Shown: piece by piece, positions 23,484-33,914 of the stretch | Layout of the letters: each line of letters begins with the position of its first letter | How positions within the stretch are numbered: position 1 is the first letter of the stretch | DNA from: Alectoria sarmentosa | Lineage: Eukaryota; Ascomycota; Lecanoromycetes; Lecanorales; Parmeliaceae | Reading direction: 5' to 3' | Length of the DNA stretch: 64,000 bases | Assembly (NCBI GenBank): GCA_009733775.1 | Contig: WOGZ01000132.1 | Span: forward strand, 22,436 to 86,435 | Made by a program: the position numbers and the translations under genes | The notes under the pieces: generated by a model | Told to the model about the DNA's origin: nothing | Databases searched by the model: none | Seen by the model: the letters and a program-made list of their open reading frames with translations, nothing else

Positions 23484-25787
23484 GCCATACTCGGCGGAAG
23501 TACTCAATGGCAAGGAAACCACACCTTGTGCTTTAATCAGTAGGCTATCAGCAAGCCCTGCTATCATCAACACGAAAATTCATATCAACTCGACTGACTA
23601 CTTACAACCACTCCCAGCCCTAGACTATCACGAGATCGGGATCCCGCACCATCAGTATAGGACACTGCGAAATGCACAACAAGGTACTGGTATTCACAAT
23701 GTTCAGTTGGGGACTCCACCCAACAGCGGCATAACACCATAGAGGAGAAGACCTGGTGAGCCTCATAGCGGAGCAAAGCGAGGTTTCTGGCCTCTGGATT
23801 GCGGGAGATTGGGCCCATAGCCTTACGCCAAGGCAGGCGCCGCGTCCTCCAGTTCGGGGGAGGATGGGCTCGCCGTTAGGCGGGAGGGAACAACCTCCAA
23901 GGCGACGGATCTTCAACGCGAGAAAAGGCACTCCACGTTCTGGGTGCTTTCCCGGAAGATGACGACGCTGTGGAGATCTCTTGACTGGTCACAGCCCCAG
24001 CACAGGTGCATGGGTTGGATCCGCCTACTCATGGCGACGATGGTTTTTGGGCACGAAAAGCGCGGTAAGACTGATGGAGAAGGCAAGAAATGGAAGGTCG
24101 GCGCGACAGGAAGGAGAAAAAGGACAAGCGGGAGAGGCAGAAGAGACCAGGCAGGCGGGAGCGTGATTAGCATGAGAGAGAAGATAGACGCGATAGATAG
24201 GAGAGGAGGGAAGGGAGAAGCAAGAATGAGAGGACAGGCGTAAGAGGCAGTGAGGTGATCAGAGGAACATGTCTTGGAAACAAGAGACTGCAGGGGGGAC
24301 CTGGCATAGCATTGGAGACGGTTGAAGGCCGAGAACGCGTCACGGAGAGAGCACCACCAAAGGCGCACGTCCTCTCCGAAAGTTCAAATCGGAGGCACAC
24401 ACCAAAGGCGCACCACTAACAATACTTAGGGGCGCATGAGCAAAAGTGCATGTCCTCTCCGAAAGCGCACACCAACCACCAAAGGCGCATCTCCACCAAT
24501 CTAAGCGCCCATTTGCCATACATTGGGACTTCGAAATGACATTACTACGGCTGCAGTACGTTCACCTACTCTGTGGAACTTGGATGGCAGCATTTTGGGA
24601 CTCGAAGGGCTTGTTTCAACTTGAAAACCCATCATCTCGCATCAGACAATTCCCGGATCTCTGCCACTACGGGACTGACTACCTAAGGAGGAGGAAGGAC
24701 AACAGGAAAAAGAAGAAGGACTCCATATTTCGGATCTCCTCCACAGTGAGCCCAAAATCTTCGGTTTGATCCGGAAAACAGGTCCCCAGATGGGTTTTGA
24801 TTACCATGACCCAAGTCAGGATGCCCATCTTTTGGACTGGTTCTGCGACAGAAGTCAGCTCAATCCCTACTGGGAAAGCTTCAAAGGGAATAGGCGGTTT
24901 CGAACAGCCTCTTCTTTGCAAGTGGATTTCGACGGAGTTTTGTCGAGAGCAATGTCAGGAGATGAGCTTGTTATTATTCATGAAGTGAGTATCAATGGGA
25001 AGTGGAATGGCACTTGCTGGGGCCGTCATAAAGGAAATATGGTAATCATTTGTAATTTCAATAGTGGGTGAGTCGTGGATTATGACAACTGGAACGATGA
25101 GAAAGACGGCTCATAGACTGTGATGTCGGGATGCGTTTTTGTACATTTGTCTCGGAGTTTTACTCAGCTCATAGCTTTACAGAGCAAGCAAAACATCGCG
25201 CGGTCACCGACTATTTTTCTACAACAGCTCTTCCGGTGCTTTTTCCACAGGTAACATCTGTGCTTCTTCCTGAGTATACCTAAGAGTAGACTTCTTTTTG
25301 ATTAAAATAGGAAGGTTGGAAAGTTCTGCATGTTTGACGTTTGTAGCCCACGCTTTGTTTCGTCTAGCGTTGTTCTGCAATCGGATTATATCCCCAAGAA
25401 TTTCTGCTCCTTTTCTTCATCCTCTCTCTCTCTCTAATCACGGGGCAAGTATTCGCATGCTGCTTACTAGCGCCAAAGTGCTGTATCTACGATGATCTGT
25501 CCGAATTCGCAAACTCGCTAAGCGCGGAGTGAACGGTCGACCTCGTTCTTGAACACTACAATATGTTGTGTGTTATATGTACGAAAGGTGCTTTGCATGA
25601 GCGTGACTTAACACTACAAGTTGTCTTGCGTTGAGAGTCTTCACTTTCACATGTGCTATCAAAAATTTATATATATCTCTTGATTTGTCCAGAATTCCTT
25701 CCTTTATTCATCAACTTCTCCCCAAAAGAGTCTTTATTAAATAGTAGACATACATACTGTCCATAATCCTCACAGCCCATAGCAAAC
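23484..25787. other. Intergenic, no supported gene; diverged short repeats
   Basis: About 2.3 kb. Purine-rich and otherwise featureless frames dominate 24.05-24.25 kb. A cluster of short imperfect repeats sits at 24350-24495. An open frame at 24766-25071 has no recognisable family. The last 100 bp hold a TATATATCTC stretch that may serve the next gene. Confidence 0.5.
24350..24495 (+). repeat. Cluster of short imperfect repeats
   Basis: The 13-mer GTCCTCTCCGAAA and the phrase ACCAAAGGCGCAYC recur two to four times within 145 bp, pointing to local slippage or duplication. No gene is visible in it. Confidence 0.6.
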
Positions 25788-26785
25788 ATGTCGATGCGAT
25801 TGTCCAGTCTCACGGCTCCAAACCTGACCTTCGTTGGCTACAGTCGAACAACAGTCTTTTCACCCGTCCTCGAAGACGCTCATACTTTTCCAGCCGCAGC
25901 AAAGGCTCTTCAGGACCGCCACGAGTCGCCCTGCACACAGACGGTCGAAGTCCCGGTGTGGTACGGCGTCGACTACAACACATGCTCCATGCAGACCACG
26001 ACTGCCCCATGCTCCGTCGATTTCCCAGAGACATCTTGCCATACGGCTCGTCCTGGTCCTCTTCTGCAGTCACAGGGCATATCAGGATCGACGAAACTAT
26101 GGGTAGTGATTGGCATCACAATCTTTTTAACAATGTTGATCCCTGTGGTCGTTCTCTGGGCACGCTGGAAGCTCAGTGCTCCTCGCCGTAGCGGGAAGAG
26201 AATCAGCGGCGTCCAGCTTGAGAAGGACGAAGCCAAGAAAGCATCTTCAACCTCAAGCTTCAGCTCATCCTCCACGCCAAAGTCTGGCTCAAACTCAAAG
26301 CTATCCTCGACATCCGGGAATGGCACTCAGCCCCAGGCTCCAAATGGAAGACGAAACGCACTGGATCGTCTTCTGGGCCCAAATCAAGCAAACGTAGAAC
26401 AAGCTGCATGTACGTAAGTTTCGGTCTCGTTGAGATGAAACCTCCAGCCAACTTTCGTACAGGTGGCATCCGAACTGTGAACAACATCAACGTTAATGGA
26501 GGGCGAACGGACCACCAACAACAACCCACGACCCAAACCCCACACCCTGAAGAGCTGCCCCCAATGTCTCCTCAGGTAGCGCTCGAGTCCCTTCGACCCG
26601 ACCACCCACTGCATGTGCCTCCGAATCGGCCCTGGATGCACCAAGACCCGACCGGACGATGGGTGCCGCGCGAGGAAGGCTATCTCCATCCCGGTCTTCC
26701 ACCTCCGCCGCGTGTGCGGAATATAGGAACCAATATCAACTTTGTAGACCAAGGGTCGTATGTTCCTGGAGGGTGGCAGAACTAG
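25788..26785 (+). CDS. Copy B: intact Cys/Trp-motif single-pass membrane protein
   Basis: Exons are 25788-26409 and 26463-26785, giving 314 residues. There is no obvious signal peptide. A polar N-terminus of about 48 residues leads to the family motif: a Cys, Trp nine residues on, then YNTCSMQ and a Cys six residues after the Gln. A short linker with another Cys precedes one transmembrane helix (LWVVIGITIFLTMLIPVVVLW), then WKLSAPRRSGKR. By the positive-inside rule the tail is cytoplasmic. It is Ser-rich and then, after the intron, Pro-rich (HPGLPPPPRVRN). The 53-nt intron is needed to continue the frame. A stronger GTAAGT donor 3 nt downstream would end the protein soon after, so alternative splicing is possible. 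Function is unknown; the layout recalls fungal cell-surface sensors, but no WSC or Mid2 domain is visible. Confidence 0.65.
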
Positions 26786-27657
26786 GATTTGGAATGTTGG
26801 GAACAGGGTGTGTACTACTACTGCAGGAAGTTTTAGGACTTGGTGCGAGGACGGGAGAAATTGGGATTTGGAGGGTTCGGGCTTGGTGGATTCTGGGGGT
26901 GCGAGATGGGGAAAATATTGGGCATGAAAAGATGATTGAGATATGGGATAGAGGGGAAGTTATTACTTGGGGAAGTCTGAGATGTACAAGCAAGTTTCTT
27001 TTTTAGACGCCTTGAAGATAGGTGACAGCTTGCATCCAGCAGCGCTCTTGAAGTTTTCACCCACGAATCATGGTGAAGCTAAAGGTAAGAACCGATCAAC
27101 TCCACAAGGTTTCGTGCTTATACTCGTTCGATAAATCATAATGATGGTATGATATGCTTGAGTGTAACGTCTTGGTAAGGGTATCACTCCCTTGCCATCA
27201 AGCCGGACTGCTAAGCCGTGAGCTGGCTCACAGGAGATGTTTCAGTGCTGGAATTCTCGGTCCATAACATTTCCAGAGACGTCATCCGGATTCTACCATA
27301 TGACTGGCCTTGAACACAACAACAGTGCGAAACGAAGTGGATATTGCGGAGAAACGTCGAGGGTTTTATCTATAGCGCTCCAGTGGCGATGATGGCTGGT
27401 AAGTCCAATGCTCATGGAAAACTAACAGAAAACCGCCGAATGATGGACAATGAGTGGTTGATATAGTAGTGGACGCACTCTTGCCAGACAGCAAATAACG
27501 AGCTTGTTCAGTCACGTCTCTGGAAGGAACCATGCAGGACAAAGCGTGGCCTGAGTGGCAGCCTTCATATATCTCTACAGATGTGGATTAATCTCATTTG
27601 ATATATCTCATCGCTTGCTTCCTTGCTATGTGTCCGCGAGGGCATCGTTCCTTTTAA
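26786..27657. other. Intergenic, no supported gene
   Basis: About 870 bp between copies B and C. The frames present are purine-rich and shadow one another. No family resemblance is visible. Confidence 0.5.
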
Positions 27658-28420
27658 GATCAAAATCAGGCTCTCCTGATATCAACGACTTCCCAATCTA
27701 CCATCCCAAGCCAAATAGAAAGCTACTGTCCTGCCTCCACGTCTTCTTCCCATATATCCACGTTGTGTTTACTCCATAATCGTCAGGAAGGATACCAGGC
27801 CTGCAGTAAAACAGCATTGGCAGCCACATGGCTCGGACCCGGTTACATGGTATGTGCATTGCAGCCAACGGTGCTCGCGTGCTGTTCCACAACACCAACA
27901 ACAATCTACTCAGTGGGAAGTGGAGAGAAATCATCCACGTCCAACAGGCCGACCCAAACGTTCGGGGCTTATCCGTCGTATGATCCTTCTAAAGGACCTG
28001 GAATCACAACGAGCGCTGCTACCAAGGTAGCTCGGGCGGGCATTCCGACCGGAGCAGTCCTAATTGTTTGCTTTTGGGCTTGGTTGAAATATAAGCAAGA
28101 AACTCTCGCGTCGTGCGCTGCCCCTCGTCGATCATGTTCCATTGAAAGAAATTCCAGAATTTGCGGAACAGACAGGGGGTAGTGATCGACCAAACAGCGC
28201 CTTTGAGGGGGCTCAGCCTTCGGATGTCAGCTCATGCACAGGACCTTCTCTGCCACCACCGACACCAACGTCACCATCACCACCACCACCACCACCATTA
28301 CAGCCTGAAAATATCAGCAAGATCCGAGCAACGATCAAGCCGCTGAAGTTACCGCTGTCGGCTGAAATGATCGTGTGTCAAAGCTACCATCAGAGTCGCC
28401 CCGAGGTAGAACGGAAATGA
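27658..28420 (+). pseudogene. Broken copy C of the Cys/Trp-motif membrane protein family
   Basis: The frame running to 28182 contains the family motif with correct spacing: Cys, Trp at +9 (ATWLGPGY), then Cys at +17, LQ, and a CC pair. A Ser/Thr-rich linker and a hydrophobic segment (IPTGAVLIVCFWAWL) follow. After the hydrophobic segment the likely tail lies in the +1 frame (VPLKEIPEFAEQ, then a polyproline stretch, ending at 28420). The phrase VPLKEIP matches VPLEDLP in copy A. No in-frame ATG precedes the motif after the TAA at 27655-27657. The missing start and the frameshift suggest decay. An unrecognised upstream exon could supply a start, but would not cure the shift. The shift direction differs from copy A, so the two breaks are independent. 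Confidence 0.55.
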
Positions 28421-28755
28421 GAATGTAGCAAGGCGCTCAATTGGGATAGTGGCAAACACCCTTGAAACATGTCAGGGGACCGGGAATGATGTCACCCTTC
28501 AGGCTGAGTTCCGGGAGTGCGGATAGGTGGAAGAGTGCAAGTGGGATACAGGGCAAGCGTGATCGCACGCGATGTTGTTGACTGCCGCGCTGAAGATGCA
28601 CATCGTCCATGATAATGGAAGGCGGCATTCCATGGAAGTATCCTCGGCTCAGGCGTGGGTCGTGTCTCTGAGTGAAAATGAAATATTTATCTCAACCAAC
28701 ACATGGCAAATGACACAGACCTTATTCTCATTACTTCGTCAAATCACTTTACTTG

Positions 28756-28763
28756 TATATAAA
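28756..28763 (+). promoter_or_regulatory. TATA-box-like element
   Basis: TATATAAA lies 79 bp upstream of the ATG of a short hydrophobic ORF. It is a good core-promoter match, but no transcript is known. Confidence 0.3.
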
Positions 28764-28841
28764 CCTTCCATGCTCCTCTCCTTAATTTACCACAAGTAAT
28801 CACGCAGGGACCAAATTCGCTCCAAGAGTTCATCTGAGGGT

Positions 28842-28976
28842 ATGAAAATAGGATTCAGCATTACTTATTTCAATGGAGTCATTCTGGCTGCGGTTGCCGC
28901 TCCTGCATATGTTGGTTTCCTCAATTGCCAGAGGCGTGAGAATGAGATTCGCAAAAAGACAGCTGATAGGTTCTAG
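28842..28976 (+). CDS. Short ORF with a single hydrophobic helix, very uncertain
   Basis: 44 codons beginning MKIGFSITYFNGVILAAV, one hydrophobic segment of about 18 residues, then a charged QRRENEIRKKTADR tail. A TATA-like element sits upstream. It could be a true micro-protein, the transmembrane remnant of another decayed family copy, or chance. No Cys/Trp motif is present. Confidence 0.2.
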   Translation: MKIGFSITYFNGVILAAVAAPAYVGFLNCQRRENEIRKKTADRF

Positions 28977-29870
28977 GTTGGTGGACGAAACACACGCGGT
29001 GGGGTATGACTTCTCTCGCGGGCTGGTACCCACAACAGGGACCCAGTTGCGCATTGAAGGCTGATCCGAAGCTACTCCTGATTCCAAGCGCAGAGCCAAT
29101 GCGAGCAACAATAGACAAGGGACCATACCATATGAAATTCACCACCGGCTGTTTCCTTGCAGAAGCAGCGAGAGCGAGAAAGCGGTCTCGTGAATTCGCT
29201 AAACAACGCACTACAATCATGCATTACAACCATGAGTCAGCACCTTCGCGATGAAACAAAATTGGAGGATCGTTTCCTCGAACGTCTCGACAAGTGTGGC
29301 CATAGTTCGTCTTGCAGATGACCAGTAGCAGCAGTGAGACTTCTATAGCGTTCTTATTGCTGATGGCGATCCAATATGCAGCTAGCCGGCTTCATGGTAT
29401 CCTTCGTGAAGGAATTTCAGAATGGCTGCTTGGTTTCATAAATTTTTGTCTCTTCTGGTACCTGAGATGCGTTTCCAATCGAATCTGGAATACGCTCGTT
29501 GCTTGGCAGGGATACTTTTTCTCAGATCTTCTCGACTTTTCAATCTCTTGGAACGGTATAGGGGAAAAATCCGAAATTGCCCCTGGCGTTGGGACTTCCG
29601 ATCCTGAGACAGGGTGGGTTTGTCAATCATCACCCTTTTTGGAACTTTCAATGTCGTTACGTGATGGGCTCATCAGATCCTGAATTCAATTGGAGCTGTA
29701 ACTTGACACAATGCAACTCAGAAGCTCTCTCATGCACCCAGTGTCAATGTCATGGGCGTCTTCTTTTTTCTTTTTTCTCTCCTCTCTTCTCCTATCGTTG
29801 TTGAACTCAGCAGTCGTCACAGGGAAGTGGTATTCTCTGCTATTTCTGATACAAGCAAGGAGGGAGAAGG

Positions 29871-30950
29871 ATGCCTACACCATTGTCGACCTTTAATGTT
29901 GCTATCACTTCTTGCGTTCCGTCATCGGAGCGTCCTTCTCGCATCTTTGCGACATCGACTAACCTGGCACATAACCAGCCAGCGAAAAACTCCCCGTCAC
30001 ACCCTGTGAGTTTTGCACACCAGCAGAGGCGACAAGCGAAGGGATGTACGACTCTAGTAGAAACGCAGACCTGGTTACCACCAAATTATGATACTTGTTC
30101 GATGCAATTGATGGAGGTCGCCTGCAATGATCTCGTACTGACAGGTGCCTGCCCTCCAAACAAAATAGCACCTGCTGGAGCAACTTCGATCTCTACAGCG
30201 GCGCACACATCGTCAAGCAGCTTCCCCCCACATGTGGCATTTCCTTCTAACGATTCATCATCCAGCGGTAAGAGCGCATTGAACTTAGGCCTGGGAGTGT
30301 GTTTCGGCGTCCTTGCTACCGTTCTCATTGTGGCCCTCTTCATAGCCTGCGTCACAAAGCTCCAGCGCCCTCCTCGCAGTAGAGAGTTTCAGCGCCTTCC
30401 TCTCAGTACAATATTTCAGCCGGTATCTGTGTACGCGAGACCTAAACCTCTGCCAGGGCTCAGCATCGCACGCCATTTCAGCGGGTCGTCCTCGTCCTCG
30501 TCCCCATCATCAAGTGCTTCCAATCGGGCATCGAATAAATCATCAGCCAGAGGTCGACACTCTTCAGATCCCAGTTTAATGCACAGTGATTTGAGGCCCA
30601 TCGCTTGGCCATCTGAAGGCCGGAACGACCGAGCCTCCGATCGCAGAAAGAGTATACGAGGTGGGGGGCGGCATGCCGTCAACCAGCGAATACGTCAAGC
30701 TGGCCTTCCAAACAATGTGCAACGCAGTGGTAATGACCGGGAGCGCCAGAGGATCGGTGAAAATGAGGTCGTTGATCCGCCGGCAGTTGCAGATGCTGCA
30801 GCAGTCGCTGAGATGGAGCAGATACAAATTCCAGAGGCCCAAAGAATTCTCTTGAGGCAGGCCAGATTGTGGCGAAAGGACAATGCTGGTCCTCCTACAG
30901 CGCCTCCAATAGCAGAGGGAAGAGTATCAAGGAACCGTGTCCATTTTTAA
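29871..30950 (+). CDS. Copy D: intact Cys/Trp-motif single-pass membrane protein
   Basis: Single-exon gene of 359 residues. A polar N-terminus of about 60 residues leads to the family motif: Cys, Trp at +9 (TQTWLPPNY), TCSMQ at +16 to +20, Cys at +26, and a further Cys after a short loop. A Ser/Thr-rich linker precedes one strongly hydrophobic helix (LGLGVCFGVLATVLIVALFI). The remaining 200 residues form a basic, Ser/Arg-rich cytoplasmic tail with a long Ser run. They end in a helical segment containing VADAAAVAEMEQIQIPEAQR. The tail phrase REFQRLPLS aligns loosely with VPLEDLP and VPLKEIP of the broken copies. There is no signal peptide at this start, so a type III orientation or a missed upstream exon should be considered. 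Function is unknown. Confidence 0.65.
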   Translation: MPTPLSTFNVAITSCVPSSERPSRIFATSTNLAHNQPAKNSPSHPVSFAHQQRRQAKGCTTLVETQTWLPPNYDTCSMQLMEVACNDLVLTGACPPNKIAPAGATSISTAAHTSSSSFPPHVAFPSNDSSSSGKSALNLGLGVCFGVLATVLIVALFIACVTKLQRPPRSREFQRLPLSTIFQPVSVYARPKPLPGLSIARHFSGSSSSSSPSSSASNRASNKSSARGRHSSDPSLMHSDLRPIAWPSEGRNDRASDRRKSIRGGGRHAVNQRIRQAGLPNNVQRSGNDRERQRIGENEVVDPPAVADAAAVAEMEQIQIPEAQRILLRQARLWRKDNAGPPTAPPIAEGRVSRNRVHF

Positions 30951-31930
30951 CCGACGGTTGAAGATGTTGACGAGTCAGCGGAGTAGGAAACAAGCTATTG
31001 ATAGTACTGCAAGTGGAAAGGAGGCGACTTGCATGGGCACGATGTGGCGAGGCACGGGCTGAAGAGGGTACGTGTTGCAGTCGTATCTCGAGGATGTTCA
31101 GGCTGGTACGGGGTTCGGGGATGGTTTGCTTAGCGCGCATGGCGACACTGTGGGAATAACGGGAGCAGGTGGAGCATGCAAGAGTAGAAATGTATGTTGT
31201 CGAAGCTTTTCGTCTACGAATAACAACTGACACAGAGGGTGATTACGGGGGTGAAGTACGACCGTATAACCCGATAGAACGGCTTCATAAGCAAAGTATA
31301 GGCGTAATTGCCATAGCCCATGATAATTTAGAGTATGCAGGAGATATGCCAAGAATGCCAAGAATCTTGGCTTGCTCAGAAGTTTCGGTGCAACTAATCA
31401 CAGCTTGTCAACCAGTGCCAACGACGGCCAACGTGCCCATCTCCAGCCTAAGGTGCTTGGAAACCAGTGCCATCTTGATGACTTGTACTATGAGGGGAAC
31501 ACGCTGTGTGGTTTCATGAGTGGCCATTCCACGTGATAGCGATTGCTGTGGTGTTCTTGTCCCGTTCTTATATTTTTGTAGCCTGATAAAACCCTCAGTC
31601 TATCTCAACCTAGGTTCATTTTTACAGAGGTAGAGAGTTCATCTCTCAATGCAACAGGCTTCGTTCTCGGTTCGGCCCGGACCTCCGACTTGAACCTCAA
31701 CACCTAGCATCGATTTGCTTCTAGATACAAAATGGCCTTAGGTAGTGGAGGCACTCCCTACGGGGACAGGGCTGTGTTGACGGCCAATCTCGTTGTTCGC
31801 ATGGCAAATGTCGCTACCGGACGCCCTTCTTGGTCCTATCATCATCACCACTCTAGTACAGCCAGATCATCTAAGAAGAATCCTTCCTTCGTTTTCTCTC
31901 CTTGATCCACTTCAGTAACGACCTTCAGTC
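30951..31930. other. Intergenic, no supported gene
   Basis: About 980 bp between copy D and the next gene. Nothing beyond short shadow frames is visible. Confidence 0.5.
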
Positions 31931-32875
31931 ATGGCGGCCGTTGTGCCACGTAACCCTGCTGTCTCGAATGTCTCTACCGTCGCGGTGTCGCGTTTCATCT
32001 CCTACTACCTTCCCAACACTGACACCGACCAAAGCCTCGCAATAATCCAACGAGAGGCGCGCACCCATAATGTACAAGCACATAGCCTTACGCTCATGTA
32101 CCGCGGCCGAGCACGTACCATTGTGCACACAGCTCGTATGCTCATATTCGGTTGGAAAGTGGGAGCTGGTTGGTTGCAGATGTGGTGGACTCAAGCGGGA
32201 AAGCCCAACACCTTTCCACTTTACAGGCCTCTGGTTGATGGGAGCAGTCCAGTGACTGGTAGCTTAAATCAGCTTGAGGTTGAAGTAACGCAAACTCTCG
32301 CCCTGGTCACTACTCTTTCCACGGTAAATGACCTCTCCATTCGGAGCTGCCCGACTTGGCCCAACGCAACAACAAACGTGTACGCTCTAGAGATTTACCA
32401 GCCTACAGCGAGCACAGAATCATCATCGTGCTATTCTGGGTCTCAAACAGTAGGCATATTCTGTGCTTGTGTCGTAACTCTGGCCATCATCATTTGGGTC
32501 AGGTCTCCATCATTGAATTCAAAAGTCAAAACCACACCTGACCTCAACCACCCAATGGTCGTTACGATCGACGAGGAAATAGAATACACAGCTAGGCCTT
32601 CAGCCTTAACGCAATGCATTGATAGCGACTCTGAGGATTCTGAGGGAGGTGGAGTCAGACTTCCCGCAGAGGAAAAAGTTCCAATATCTGGAGACCGGCC
32701 TGTGCGTACTGATCCACCTGGAGGTGCCGTATCCTTCCCTTCAATCCTTCGGGGAGGTAGGCGAAACGTGAGCGTGCATTGGCACAAAGAACACGCCAAG
32801 GAGGTCAAAGAACATGAGCGCTATGAGAAAAGGAAGCGTATGACTAAGGACTGGAGACTGAGACCGGTGGACTGA
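31931..32875 (+). CDS. Single-pass membrane protein of the same architecture (copy E, motif not conserved)
   Basis: Single-exon ORF of 314 residues. A long polar and moderately Trp-rich N-terminal half leads to a Cys/Asn-Thr region (SCPTWPNATTNVY, with a plausible N-glycosylation site) and a SSSCYSG linker. One hydrophobic helix (VGIFCACVVTLAIIIWV) and a charged tail (DSDSEDSEGGG, then RKRMTKDWRLRP) follow. Position, size and layout match copies B and D about 2 and 6 kb upstream, but the C-x8-W / TCxMQ motif is not present in frame. It may be a diverged family member or an unrelated membrane protein. The N-terminal 130 residues are unusual, and an unrecognised intron there cannot be excluded. 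Confidence 0.5.
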   Translation: MAAVVPRNPAVSNVSTVAVSRFISYYLPNTDTDQSLAIIQREARTHNVQAHSLTLMYRGRARTIVHTARMLIFGWKVGAGWLQMWWTQAGKPNTFPLYRPLVDGSSPVTGSLNQLEVEVTQTLALVTTLSTVNDLSIRSCPTWPNATTNVYALEIYQPTASTESSSCYSGSQTVGIFCACVVTLAIIIWVRSPSLNSKVKTTPDLNHPMVVTIDEEIEYTARPSALTQCIDSDSEDSEGGGVRLPAEEKVPISGDRPVRTDPPGGAVSFPSILRGGRRNVSVHWHKEHAKEVKEHERYEKRKRMTKDWRLRPVD

Positions 32876-33914
32876 AGTTGGGATTAGCCCTTTGTCTTGG
32901 GATCACGGGATCACCCGCGAAAGGAAATTGGCGCTATCGCGGAAGCCAGATTGAGACAATGAAACGGTCTTTCCCTCATCCACAGAGCAAAAGCGTGTCC
33001 GGCTCGAAAGATAGGCCTTACACTCGATATTATAGCAATTCAAAGACGCAAAGTCCGAGTCACGATCAGCAGTCAGAACAAGCTGCTCTTGTAAAATGAT
33101 AAAGCTGATAAAACCAAGGCAGCCTTCCTACGAGTGTAGCGCCAGAAGATGTCCAAGTATGACAATGTGCTAGACAAGTCAGAGAGTCACCTCGGTAATG
33201 ATCTGCTTCAGCTCTTGACCAAAAAGCTATTAATTTGCCGGAGGTCGGTAAAACGGCGCGATTTCGAGTCGATGATCAGGTCTCTTACTTGATGAGGTCC
33301 TAATCTGGATGACTTTTTTTAGATGAGATAATTCGTGATTTATCCCTCTGTCTCCATAATCAAGGGGCACCAGGTGTTTTGGAAGACCTTTCGAATTCCT
33401 GAACAGGGGTGGTTGACTCGTCATGGGCGTCGCGATCAGCCATGCTCCCTCTGGAGCTTTTTCTGCACGGACTCTTTCCCAACAGAACCAGCCCCTTTCC
33501 TAACACGACCAATATTATTTGGCCATCTGCGACAAGAAAATGTTTCACATCGCGTTGAAAATTCGGTTGAAACGGAGGGCGGAAATTGACCATTGGCACC
33601 TGCAGGATGTCAAGTCTTGGCGTGGCATCGTGCATGGAAATCATTTCAGATCCTTGTAAAAGTGAAGTGGATTCTACTCTTAGCTACCTTACGCTCTTTG
33701 ATCAGAATTATGTCCATTTATCAGAGGTCTTATCTTGATCGAAATATGAAATAGCCCCCCCTTTTTCCAAACTCCCCCTTTCTCCATACGGTTTGTTTAG
33801 CTGGCATGCTCATTTCTCTTCTTTTTGCAGATACCACTTTTTGCCTTTCTCCAGACAACATTATCTCGCTAAATCTGTTCTTCTCCTCTTCATTAGGGAA
33901 AACCCAATGATACC
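32876..33914. other. Intergenic, no supported gene
   Basis: About 1.04 kb. Pyrimidine-rich tracts (33750-33900) precede the next start codon. No coding signal is visible. Confidence 0.55.

Larger units (their letters stand above)
28421..29870. other. Intergenic, one short hydrophobic ORF, otherwise no supported gene
   Basis: About 1.45 kb between copies C and D. Apart from the TATA element and 44-codon ORF listed separately, the frames are short and unrecognised. Confidence 0.5.

Noticed and set aside
24766..25071. 101-codon ORF in the accessory region
   Set aside because: No recognisable motif, overlapping frames of similar length on both strands, no promoter or splice evidence.
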